A DNA stretch of 6,704 nucleotides, from contig JAGGZG010000367.1 in the NCBI GenBank assembly GCA_021162125.1, positions 1 to 6,704 of the forward strand. The letters are read 5' to 3'. The notes below the pieces were generated by a model. It ran no database searches, was not told the origin of the DNA, and worked only from the letters and a program-made list of their open reading frames with translations. A program made the translations under genes and the position numbers. The DNA comes from Anaerolineae bacterium. Its GTDB lineage: Bacteria; Chloroflexota; Anaerolineae; JACIWR01. Shown in pieces: positions 1 through 5,491 of this stretch. The first letter of the stretch is position 1. Each line of letters opens with the position of its first letter.

Positions 1-107
1 AATGGCACTAACTTTTCACAAGTTCCTGTAAGATGCGGCAAAATTCAATTTACGAGGAGGAGGCGTTCTCTAACGCCGTTCCACCTCCTTCCGCGCTAGA
101 GAGCGCG

Positions 108-147
108 GACTCCTCTTGGCATTACGAGACTCCTCTTGGCATTACGA
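108..147. repeat. 20-bp perfect tandem direct repeat
   Basis: The unit GACTCCTCTTGGCATTACGA occurs at 108-127 and again, with no change, at 128-147. It begins at the last base of the 91-108 hairpin, so the hairpin plus one copy could be the original module and the second copy a recent local duplication. Confidence 0.9.
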
Positions 148-188
148 ATTATGTAGAAAGTTAGCAGCATTGAGCTAAAGCTGGCTGC

Positions 189-222
189 CCACCTGCGTGG
201 ACAGGCGCGTCCACGCAGGTGG
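189..222. repeat. Perfect 14-bp inverted repeat
   Basis: CCACCTGCGTGGAC at 189-202 is the exact reverse complement of 209-222, with a 6-nt loop (AGGCGC) between them. It is the longest perfect stem in the left-hand array. No T-tract follows, so a terminator role is unlikely. It may be a stable RNA hairpin or a transposon-related palindrome. Confidence 0.85.
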
Positions 223-351
223 ACGCTCGGCTGCAAGCCCTCTAGAGGCGATTTCAATCGCTAACAGAAGTAGCCTGAGCAGTTACCCGCAGGTTTAGAA
301 CCTGCAGCAGGAGGGTAGTCCCCGCGCTGACTTTCCTTTTCCCTTAAGTTG

Positions 352-360
352 TGGTATACT
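352..360 (+). promoter_or_regulatory. Extended -10 promoter for the metG leader
   Basis: TGG-TATACT at 352-360 combines a TGn extended element with a 5/6 match to TATAAT. The region 17 bp upstream (around 332-337, TTTCCT) is a poor -35, which is typical of extended -10 promoters. Transcription would start near 367 and give a leader of about 280 nt before metG. A weaker alternative, TTGACG at 542-547, has no good -10 at normal spacing. Confidence 0.5.
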
Positions 361-393
361 ACGTTCAGCTCACGCCAGGAGGAGGCACACTCG

Positions 394-495
394 ATGGCGT
401 TCCCCAAATTATCCACCGGAACTTACTTCTGGCCCACCAAATGCCGCCAGGCATCGGCGGTCACAGGCAGGATGCGGGGCTTCGCCCCGTGCTAA
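394..495 (+). CDS. Possible 33-residue leader peptide upstream of metG
   Basis: An ATG at 394 follows a very strong ribosome binding site (AGGAGGAGG, 377-385, 8-nt spacing) and lies about 27 nt from the predicted transcript start. The frame reads 33 codons, beginning MAFPKLSTGTYFW and ending GFAPC, with TAA at 493-495. It is not a known family to me. It has only two Met codons, so it is not an obvious methionine-sensing attenuator peptide. Its second half lies inside a nested hairpin (457-519), so translation could affect leader folding. Against it, the 474-489 part is a simple GC palindrome common in intergenic DNA, and the strong binding site may be coincidental. The coding potential is inferred only from the start context. 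Confidence 0.35.
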   Translation: MAFPKLSTGTYFWPTKCRQASAVTGRMRGFAPC

Positions 496-519
496 TTTCG
501 CCTGCCATCCACTGACCGC
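457..519 (+). promoter_or_regulatory. Nested long hairpin in the metG leader
   Basis: Three stacked helices share one axis: GCGGTCA 457-463 with 513-519, GGCAGG 466-471 with 501-506, and CGGGGC 475-480 with 484-489 (terminal loop TTC). Internal bulges separate them. An alternative helix, CCGCC 444-448 with GGCGG 456-460, would compete with the outer stem, so two exclusive folds are possible. No T-run follows. I see no canonical T-box or SAM riboswitch consensus. Function is unknown, and post-transcriptional control of metG is only a possibility. Confidence 0.4.
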
Positions 520-645
520 GCCGGCTTCCACCTTTCCCACTTTGACGCGAGAACCCATTCGCAGCGGTACAGCGGCTTGCACCCAAGTCTAGCTGGTCCG
601 TTGTTTTGCCGCCTGCGGAGCTTTATGGAGGAAAAGGAGCATCCC

Positions 646-2400
646 ATGAGCGAGAAAATTCTGATCGCCGTCGCCTGGCCCTACGCCAACGGCCGGGTAC
701 ATCTGGGGCACATTGCCGGGGCCTACCTGCCCCCGGACATCTTTGCCCGTTATCAGCGTCTGCGTGGACGCGACGTGCTGATGGTTTCCGGTTCCGACAC
801 CCACGGCACACCGATCACCATTCGTGCCGAGGAGGAAGGCATCACCCCGCGCGACGTGGTAAACCGCTATCACCCCGAAAATATAGAGGCTTTCCGCCAG
901 CTTGGCCTCACTTTCGATTTATTCACCGAGACCGACACTGAGAACCATTGGGCCGTCACCCAGGATGTGTTCTTACGCCTGTTGGAGAACGGGTACATCT
1001 ACCGTGATACGATGATGTCCCTCTACTGCCCGCACTGCGACAGGTGGCTGCCCGACCGCTACGTGGAGGGCACGTGTCCCCATTGTGGTGCACCCGGTGC
1101 CCGTGGCGATCAGTGCGACGCCTGCCAGCGCACCATTGACGCCACGCAACTCATCGAACCACGTTGTGCTTTTTGCGGCCATACCCCCCAGGTGCGGGAG
1201 ACCGAGCACTTCTTCCTCGACCTGGGCAAGCTCAACAAACCGTTGCTGGACTGGATGCGCACTGATAAGGAACACTGGCGATCCAACGTGCTCAATTTCA
1301 CCCTGAATGTGCTGGAGAGCGGCGAATTACGTGGACGCCCCATCACCCGTGATATCAAATGGGGCATCCCGGTGCCGGTCGAGGGGTACGAGGACAAACG
1401 TATCTACGTCTGGTTCGATGCGGTAATTGGTTATCTGGCTGCCACCAAAGAGTGGGCCAAGATCACCGGCCATCCGGAGGCCTGGCGCGACTGGTGGCAA
1501 GATCCCAACACGCGCAGCTACTACTTCATCGGAAAGGACAATATCTTTTTCCACACCATCATCTGGCCGGGGATGCTGATCGGCTACGGCGGGTTGAACC
1601 TGCCCTACGATGTGCCGGCCAACGAGTACCTTAACGTGGAGGGACGCAAGCTTTCCAAGAGCCGCCGCTGGTTCATTGAGACGCTGGACTTTCTCACGCG
1701 CTACGACCCCGATCCGCTGCGCTACATGCTGACCATCAACGCACCGGAGCGCAACGACGTCAATTTCACCTGGGAGGAGTTCCTGCGCCGCAACAACGAT
1801 GAACTGGTCGCCACCTGGGGCAACCTGGCTAACCGGATGCTCACTTTCGCCTACAAGAACTTCGACAAGCAAGTGCCGGAGCCGGGCGAACTGGACGCAG
1901 CGGACGAGGCCCTGCTGGCCCGGGTCGAGGATGCTTTCCAAAAAGTAGGCGATTTGCTGGAGGGCTGCAAGTTCAAGGCAGCGATCACCGAGGTGATGGC
2001 CGTGGCCCACGCCGCCAACCGCTATCTGGACGAGAAAGCACCCTGGTTCCAGATCAAAGAGGACAGAGCGCGAGCGGCGACCACGGTGTACGTCACCCTG
2101 CGAGCCATTGATTCGCTGAAGACTCTGTTCACTCCCTTCTTGCCCTTCACCTGCCAGCGCCTGCACGAGTACCTGGGCTACGAGGGGAACATCATCGGCC
2201 GGCTGTACGTGGATACCCTGGCGGAGGAGCACAAAACGCACGTGGCCCTGCGCTACGATGCCAATGAGCTCACCGGCAAGTGGACACCCAGCCAATTGCC
2301 CGTCGGTCAGGCCCTGCGCAAACCCAAACCCCTCTTCAAGAAGCTGGACGAGAACATCGTCGAGGAGGAGATCGCGCGGATGCAGAGACAGACTGCCTAA
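646..2400 (+). CDS. metG: Methionyl-tRNA synthetase
   Basis: Cytosolic class I aminoacyl-tRNA synthetase that charges tRNA-Met with methionine using ATP. The 584-residue protein starts at ATG 646, behind AAGGAG (634-639, 6-nt spacing). An in-frame TTG at 577 would add 23 residues but has no binding site. The Rossmann core carries the HIGH-type motif HLGH at residues 19-22 and the signature KLSKS at 335-339. The inserted connective domain has four CxxC knuckles (C128/C131, C144/C147, C157/C160, C174/C177), the two-zinc arrangement of the E. coli-type enzyme. GKDNIFFH (296-303) and the C-terminal anticodon-binding helical domain (WGNLANR near 391) are intact. The protein ends at about residue 584 with no C-terminal tRNA-binding dimerisation domain, so it is a short form and possibly monomeric. 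It has its own leader and terminator and appears monocistronic. Identification is secure. Confidence 0.97.
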   Translation: MSEKILIAVAWPYANGRVHLGHIAGAYLPPDIFARYQRLRGRDVLMVSGSDTHGTPITIRAEEEGITPRDVVNRYHPENIEAFRQLGLTFDLFTETDTENHWAVTQDVFLRLLENGYIYRDTMMSLYCPHCDRWLPDRYVEGTCPHCGAPGARGDQCDACQRTIDATQLIEPRCAFCGHTPQVRETEHFFLDLGKLNKPLLDWMRTDKEHWRSNVLNFTLNVLESGELRGRPITRDIKWGIPVPVEGYEDKRIYVWFDAVIGYLAATKEWAKITGHPEAWRDWWQDPNTRSYYFIGKDNIFFHTIIWPGMLIGYGGLNLPYDVPANEYLNVEGRKLSKSRRWFIETLDFLTRYDPDPLRYMLTINAPERNDVNFTWEEFLRRNNDELVATWGNLANRMLTFAYKNFDKQVPEPGELDAADEALLARVEDAFQKVGDLLEGCKFKAAITEVMAVAHAANRYLDEKAPWFQIKEDRARAATTVYVTLRAIDSLKTLFTPFLPFTCQRLHEYLGYEGNIIGRLYVDTLAEEHKTHVALRYDANELTGKWTPSQLPVGQALRKPKPLFKKLDENIVEEEIARMQRQTA

Positions 2401-2420
2401 TCATTCTGGACAGAGACTTT

Positions 2421-2459
2421 CCCCCGCCAGTAGCTTTCTGGCGGGGGGTTTGCTTTTTC
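2421..2459 (+). terminator. Intrinsic terminator of metG
   Basis: CCCCCGCCAG (2421-2430) pairs perfectly with 2438-2447 across a 7-nt loop, and the stem is followed by GTTTGCTTTTT. This is a strong GC-rich 10-bp stem 20 nt after the metG stop. The T-rich tail overlaps the proposed -35 of the next gene. Confidence 0.93.
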
Positions 2460-2477
2460 TCTGGAGTCGAGTACAAT
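2450..2477 (+). promoter_or_regulatory. Promoter of the membrane glycosyltransferase gene
   Basis: TACAAT at 2472-2477 matches the -10 consensus at 5/6. A weak -35, TTGCTT at 2450-2455, lies 16 bp upstream within the terminator tail. The start point would fall near 2484, leaving a leader of only about 10 nt that barely includes the GGAGG site (2485-2489). Confidence 0.5.
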
Positions 2478-2494
2478 AGCGCGCGGAGGTTCTC

Positions 2495-3982
2495 ATGTCC
2501 AATCGGTCCAACTGGCTGCGCCGCCCCGCCACATGGATCCTGGTCGCCGTCATCGTCACCTACTGCGTGCTGGGCGTCCTCTACGCCGTCCACACCCCGC
2601 CCTGGCAGGCTCCCGACGAGCCCGCTCATTACAACTACGTGCGCTACCTGGCCGCGCATCATCGTTTGCCCGTGCTGCAGGCCGGCGACTATCCCCACGA
2701 CTACCTGGAGGACATCAAAGCAGCCAAGTTTCCCCCCGAAATGACGATTGATCCCATCCGCTATGAGTTCTGGCAGCCGCCGCTGTACTACTTGCTGGCC
2801 GTCCCCGTTTACCTTCTGTTTGGAGGCGCGCTCATCCCCCTGCGACTGTTCTCGGTCGCTTGCGGTGCGGGACTGTTGATCGTCGCCTACGGCATCGCGC
2901 GCCAGGCCTTCCCTCAAAACGAGGCCCTGGCCCTGGGCACGGTAGCCCTGATCGCCTTCGTCCCCCAGCATCTGGCGATGACCGCCGCCGTGAATAACGA
3001 CGCGCTGGCGGAACTCATCCTGGCGGGAGTGACGTGGGCATTGGTCAGGTGGGTTGTGGGTGGGGAAACGCGGGGAGTTGGGGAGAATTCAGAGGAGCTT
3101 AAGAGATTGGCCGTGGTGGGCGTGCTGATGGGGCTGGGATTGCTGACCAAAACCTCGACCGTGGTCAGCGTACCGCTGGCCCTCGTTGCCCTCGTCCTGC
3201 GCCGCAAGCGGGTTGATACTCGGTCCGTCGCCTGCTTGCTGCTCCCTGCGCTGTTGCTCGTTCTGCCCTGGCTGGTGCGCAACGCTGCCGTCTACGGTGG
3301 GTCCGACGTGCTGGGTTGGGGCCGGCACGGCGCAGTCGTGGCCGATCAACCGCGCACGGCGGAGTGGATCGCGCTATACGGGCTGGGCAACGTGTTGCGC
3401 TGGGGATTGACCACGACTTTCCAGAGCTTCTGGGCCCAGTTTGGGTGGATGGCGGTGCCGATTGACGCACGCATCTACCGGGCCCTGGCCTTGTTCTGCG
3501 GGCTGGCAGGCGTCGGATTCGTCCTCCACGTGATGCGCTTGTGGCGAGAACGCGGCCTACGCCTGGACGAGGGAACTCAGCGGGCCGCGAGTCTACTGGC
3601 CCTGTGGCTCCTGCTCACCGGGGCCTCGTACCTGTGGTACAACGCCACCTTCGTCCAGCACCAGGGACGCTACCTGTTCCCGGCGCTGGTGCCCATCGCC
3701 GTGTTTTTTGCCCTGGGCTGGCGCGAGGCTCTACGGCCGGAGAACGCCCGCTGGCTGGCGATGGCCCTGCTGGTCGGAGCCGTGGTGCTGGTCATGCGGG
3801 GACTGGTCGCCGGCCAGTTCAGCAAAACCACCGTAGCTCTGATAGGGGGGACAGCGGTGATCCTGGGCGGGCAGTCGTTTCTGGGGAAACGGTCTCGCCT
3901 GGCGGTTTTCGCCCTGCCCTACCTGGGCTTGGCAGCCCTGGCCCTCGCCTGTCCCTTCGTTTTCATCGCCCCTTATCTGTAA
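2495..3982 (+). CDS. GT-C-fold membrane glycosyltransferase (DUF2142/PMT-like)
   Basis: A 495-residue integral membrane protein with about 10-12 hydrophobic segments. The start at ATG 2495 has GGAGG at 2485-2489. The first membrane helix (about 13-32) is followed by an external loop with the acidic pair D41-E42 in APDEPAHY, the usual position of the catalytic Asp in polyprenyl-phosphate-dependent GT-C transferases (PMT, ArnT and related families). Other family-like features are QPPLYYLL (94-101), the LRLFSVACG helix (116-124), NNDA (167-170) and GLLTKTS (215-221). Such enzymes move a sugar from a lipid-phosphate carrier to a protein, lipid or glycan on the outer face of the membrane. The substrate cannot be read from the sequence. 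Residues 186-204 form a hydrophilic loop encoded by unusually G-rich DNA. It stands alone, with no glycan-cluster neighbours. The family call is good, the exact function open. Confidence 0.78.
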   Translation: MSNRSNWLRRPATWILVAVIVTYCVLGVLYAVHTPPWQAPDEPAHYNYVRYLAAHHRLPVLQAGDYPHDYLEDIKAAKFPPEMTIDPIRYEFWQPPLYYLLAVPVYLLFGGALIPLRLFSVACGAGLLIVAYGIARQAFPQNEALALGTVALIAFVPQHLAMTAAVNNDALAELILAGVTWALVRWVVGGETRGVGENSEELKRLAVVGVLMGLGLLTKTSTVVSVPLALVALVLRRKRVDTRSVACLLLPALLLVLPWLVRNAAVYGGSDVLGWGRHGAVVADQPRTAEWIALYGLGNVLRWGLTTTFQSFWAQFGWMAVPIDARIYRALALFCGLAGVGFVLHVMRLWRERGLRLDEGTQRAASLLALWLLLTGASYLWYNATFVQHQGRYLFPALVPIAVFFALGWREALRPENARWLAMALLVGAVVLVMRGLVAGQFSKTTVALIGGTAVILGGQSFLGKRSRLAVFALPYLGLAALALACPFVFIAPYL

Positions 3983-3986
3983 GTAG

Positions 3987-4060
3987 GTCGGGCCCGTGGC
4001 CCGACGGATTCGGCAGGGCAAGGCCCCGCCCTACGCGGCGGGCGTGAGCCCGTGGCCCGG
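3987..4060. repeat. GC-rich palindromic repeat cluster
   Basis: A perfect 8-bp stem (3987-3994/3998-4005, loop CGT) starts 5 nt after the glycosyltransferase stop. Its core GCCCGTGGCCCG (3992-4003) is repeated exactly at 4048-4059. No T-run follows, so it could slow polymerase or protect the 3' end but is not a standard terminator. It fills most of the gap before the next gene. Confidence 0.75.
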
Positions 4061-4084
4061 CATAAGACCGAGGAGGAGGAGAAG

Positions 4085-4426
4085 ATGGGTTTCTTACAGA
4101 AGCTAACGGCGCTCTTCTCGCCATCTCAAACGCAGAGGAAAGGTAACGTGCTCTGGCTGTACGTGCGCTGCAACCGGTGCGGAGAGGTCATCCGCAACCG
4201 GATCAATCTGGCCAACGAGCCAAGTGCTACCGGCTACGATGACCGTGGCCAGCCGACGGGCTTCTTGCTGCGCAAAACCCTCATCGGCAGCCGCCAGTGT
4301 TACCAGCCTATTGAGGTCACGCTCACCCTCGACGCTGGCCGCCAAGTCGTTGAACGGGAGATCCGGGGCGGACAGTTCGCCACTGCGGAGGAGTACGAGG
4401 CTCAGGCGAAAACGGCGGGTTCCTGA
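4085..4426 (+). CDS. Small conserved-looking protein with a CxxC knuckle, unknown function
   Basis: A 113-residue soluble protein. The frame is open from GTG 4052, but that codon lies inside the GC-rich repeat. ATG 4085 has a strong site (GGAGG 4075-4079, 5-nt spacing) and gives a natural start, MGFLQKLTALFS, with an amphipathic look. The core reads LYVRCNRCGEVIRNRINL, a single CxxC followed by basic and aliphatic residues. Later come a conserved-looking GFLLRKTLIGSRQCYQ segment with a third Cys and an acidic C-terminal part, GGQFATAEEYEAQ. Three cysteines could bind metal only with an outside ligand or as a dimer. I recall similar short proteins annotated as hypothetical in Chloroflexota, but no function. 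It may be co-transcribed with the upstream gene, since no promoter or terminator is clear in the 102-nt gap. Confidence 0.75.
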   Translation: MGFLQKLTALFSPSQTQRKGNVLWLYVRCNRCGEVIRNRINLANEPSATGYDDRGQPTGFLLRKTLIGSRQCYQPIEVTLTLDAGRQVVEREIRGGQFATAEEYEAQAKTAGS

Positions 4427-4620
4427 AATTCCCGTCGGCTCCCGCAATCTGCGATATCCCTGAAACCTAAGCTCGCCATTGCTACTGGCGAACCGACGGC
4501 ACATCGTGGAGTTTTTGTCCTACTTCTTCGACAGTGGATACGGGTATTCCTTGATCGACTTGCCTTTGTGGTAAATCTTCAATCTCCGATACTCAGTAGT
4601 TGAGAAATCCGCCCCCCGCC
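4427..4620. other. Intergenic stretch with a possible coding remnant
   Basis: No standard gene is visible. A 6-bp hairpin (4473-4478/4486-4491) lies 46 nt after the upstream stop but has no adjacent T-run, so it is at best a weak terminator. A frame from TTG 4479 to TAA 4572-4574 reads 31 codons ending DSGYGYSLIDLPLW. This looks protein-like but has no ribosome binding site and may be a gene fragment. Confidence 0.4.
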
Positions 4621-4621
4621 C

Positions 4622-4753
4622 GGCGCTGAAGCGCCAGGCTCAGCAGAAGAAGCCTGCTGAAGCAGGCTGTGGTGGCCTCGGAGCCGCCGTCCACATTGGC
4701 GAAGGGTGCTTCAGCACTCTTCGCCTGCTCAGCCTGGACGTGAACGTCCAGGC
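4622..4753. repeat. Array of hairpins sharing a UGAA loop
   Basis: Four palindromes have different stems but the same central tetranucleotide. They are 4622-4626/4631-4635 (GGCGC-TGAA-GCGCC), 4651-4657/4662-4668 (7 bp, TGAA), 4699-4709/4714-4724 (11 bp with one G-T pair, TTCA, so UGAA on the minus strand) and 4732-4740/4745-4753 (perfect 9 bp, TGAA). A fifth hairpin, 4671-4676/4683-4688, has loop CTCGGA. Stem identity varies freely while pairing and loop are kept, which suggests selection on structure or a shared origin. UGAA is known as a GNRA-like tetraloop in rRNA. No function is known to me. Confidence 0.85.
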
Positions 4754-4765
4754 GACGTGGCAACA

Positions 4766-4784
4766 GCACCAACTTTTCTCAAGT
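4766..4784. repeat. Motif flanking the hairpin array, also at 5-23
   Basis: GCACCAACTTTTCTCAAGT here and GCACTAACTTTTCACAAGT at 5-23 match at 17 of 19 positions. Both contain ACTT-5 nt-AAGT self-complementarity, and both sit beside hairpin arrays. It may be the end of a dispersed repeat unit. In this copy it ends 26 bp before the start codon of the next gene and so could also affect its expression. Confidence 0.6.
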
Positions 4785-4810
4785 ACTGACAGTGCATAAG
4801 GAGACCGTTC

Positions 4811-5035
4811 ATGACAATCCAAGCGACTGGTGGAACCATAGTGTTTCACGTCTGGGACGCTTCACGGCAATTGGTAGAAACAGAAGAAACCTTCACCTCA
4901 TTGAATGAGCTGTTTGCCCATTGCTTGCCGTTGAGCGATGAAAAGCTCGTGGATCGCGTTATCATCCACGGCCTGGATGATAACGGCGACCCTCGCCGGT
5001 TAACCCTGGTTTTCGAATCAGTAACAGTCATCTGA
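4811..5035 (+). CDS. Small hypothetical protein next to oriC
   Basis: A 74-residue protein starting at ATG 4811 with AAGGAG at 4798-4803 (7-nt spacing). It is acidic, with alternating beta-like stretches (GGTIVFHVWDA, RRLTLVFESVTVI) around a helical, acidic middle (SLNELFAHCLPLSDEKLVDRV). It has no membrane segment, signal peptide or metal motif. I do not recognise the family. Good start context and plausible protein composition support a real gene. Neighbours give no functional clue beyond closeness to the replication origin. It has no clear terminator or promoter of its own. Confidence 0.62.
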   Translation: MTIQATGGTIVFHVWDASRQLVETEETFTSLNELFAHCLPLSDEKLVDRVIIHGLDDNGDPRRLTLVFESVTVI

Positions 5036-5081
5036 GTTCACTTTGCTACCCGGCACTTTTGTCGAGGATTCCCAAACTCTG

Positions 5082-5354
5082 GGATGGTTCAGAATAGGTT
5101 GACACTTTACTCGGGCAGCATACTGTCAGCGAATGGTGGAACGAATAAACGAATAGACATGCGGTCATGGTCATTCGTTTATTCGCTGGATATTCGTTGA
5201 CAGAGCACTTGCCCGAGCCAAGAAACGTTCAGGACAGGCATCGGGGGGCAATTTGTCCGCTGAATCTGGTTGCAAGGCATAGCTATTTCCTCCTGGGAAT
5301 TGTTCGGGACTTCAAAAAGTGTAAACCTATTTCCTCTAGAAAAATGAACCATCC
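5082..5354. mobile_element. Nested inverted-repeat element, possible MITE or IS remnant
   Basis: Inverted matches are nested about one centre. GGATGGTTCA 5082-5091 pairs with 5345-5354 (10/10). AATAGGTTGACACTTT near 5093-5108 matches the reverse complement of about 5313-5328 with one difference. CTCGGGCA 5110-5117 pairs with 5210-5217 (8/8), CTGTCAGCGAAT 5123-5134 with 5192-5203 (11/12) and CGAATAAACGAAT 5142-5154 with 5173-5185 (13/13). The outer pairs look like terminal inverted repeats of a small non-autonomous element, or like ends of two divergent IS copies. The inner part is a 108-bp imperfect palindrome rich in CGAAT. No transposase gene and no clear target-site duplication are visible. 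Confidence 0.5.
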
Positions 5355-5452
5355 AACAATTCTGATAAATAATTGTCGGGCAATGGCGGGGACATTAGCT
5401 TAGCGCTCTTCCAAAGCTTAATTCACAATCCACGGTATCTATAAGTATGTAT

Positions 5453-5491
5453 ATTTAGTAGTCGTAGTAGGCCCTGTGGAGAAGTGGATAG
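5453..5491 (-). promoter_or_regulatory. DnaA-trio basal unwinding system
   Basis: Read on the minus strand from 5491, two adjoining DnaA-box-like sites (5483-5491 and 5475-5483) are followed by the GC spacer GGGC (5474-5471). Then come five trios, CTA CTA CGA CTA CTA (5470-5456), and an AT-rich run. This matches the order of the B. subtilis basal unwinding system, where box-bound DnaA extends onto the trios and opens the duplex. Four of five trios are exact. The near-consensus box next to the spacer is expected for the loading site. Confidence 0.85.

Larger units (their letters stand above)
1..330. repeat. Non-coding hairpin mosaic upstream of the metG promoter
   Basis: No convincing gene is visible in this stretch. 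It holds a series of short palindromes: 62-67/72-77 (loop CTCT), 91-97/102-108 (perfect 7-bp stem, loop AGAG), a weak AGCT-AA-AGCT at 173-182, a perfect 14-bp stem at 189-202/209-222, 248-252/257-261 (loop TTCA, which is UGAA on the other strand) and 289-295/299-305. A 20-bp tandem duplication lies at 108-147. None is followed by a T-run, so they do not look like intrinsic terminators. A flanking motif at 5-23 recurs next to the second hairpin array at 4766-4784. The stretch resembles the dispersed palindromic repeats I remember from Chloroflexota intergenic DNA. That link is inference. Confidence 0.7.

Noticed and set aside
1..99. Open frame from the left edge to TAG 97-99 as the end of an upstream gene
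   Set aside because: It runs through the shared repeat motif and the first hairpin, and the translation (RRRRSLTPFHLLPR) looks like repeat DNA.
307..326. T-box-like string (GGAGGGTAGTCCCCGCG) upstream of metG
   Set aside because: The UGGN core that pairs with the tRNA end reads UAGU and an extra C is present. It lies before the likely promoter, and no specifier stem or terminator pair is visible.
409..417. One-mismatch DnaA box (TTATCCACC) near the metG promoter
   Set aside because: A single near-match is expected by chance in a window of this size, and no second box is nearby.
1327..2295. Long 322-codon open frame on the minus strand
   Set aside because: It is fully antisense to metG, has no binding site and gives a low-complexity Val/Gly-rich translation, as expected of a shadow of GC-rich coding DNA.
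4622..4753. CRISPR array
   Set aside because: Stems differ between units, there are no equal-length spacers and no direct repeats. The shared feature is only the loop.
5167..5403. 78-codon frame across the inverted-repeat element
   Set aside because: It starts inside the palindrome loop, has no ribosome binding site and runs through both repeat arms. Composition is not protein-like.
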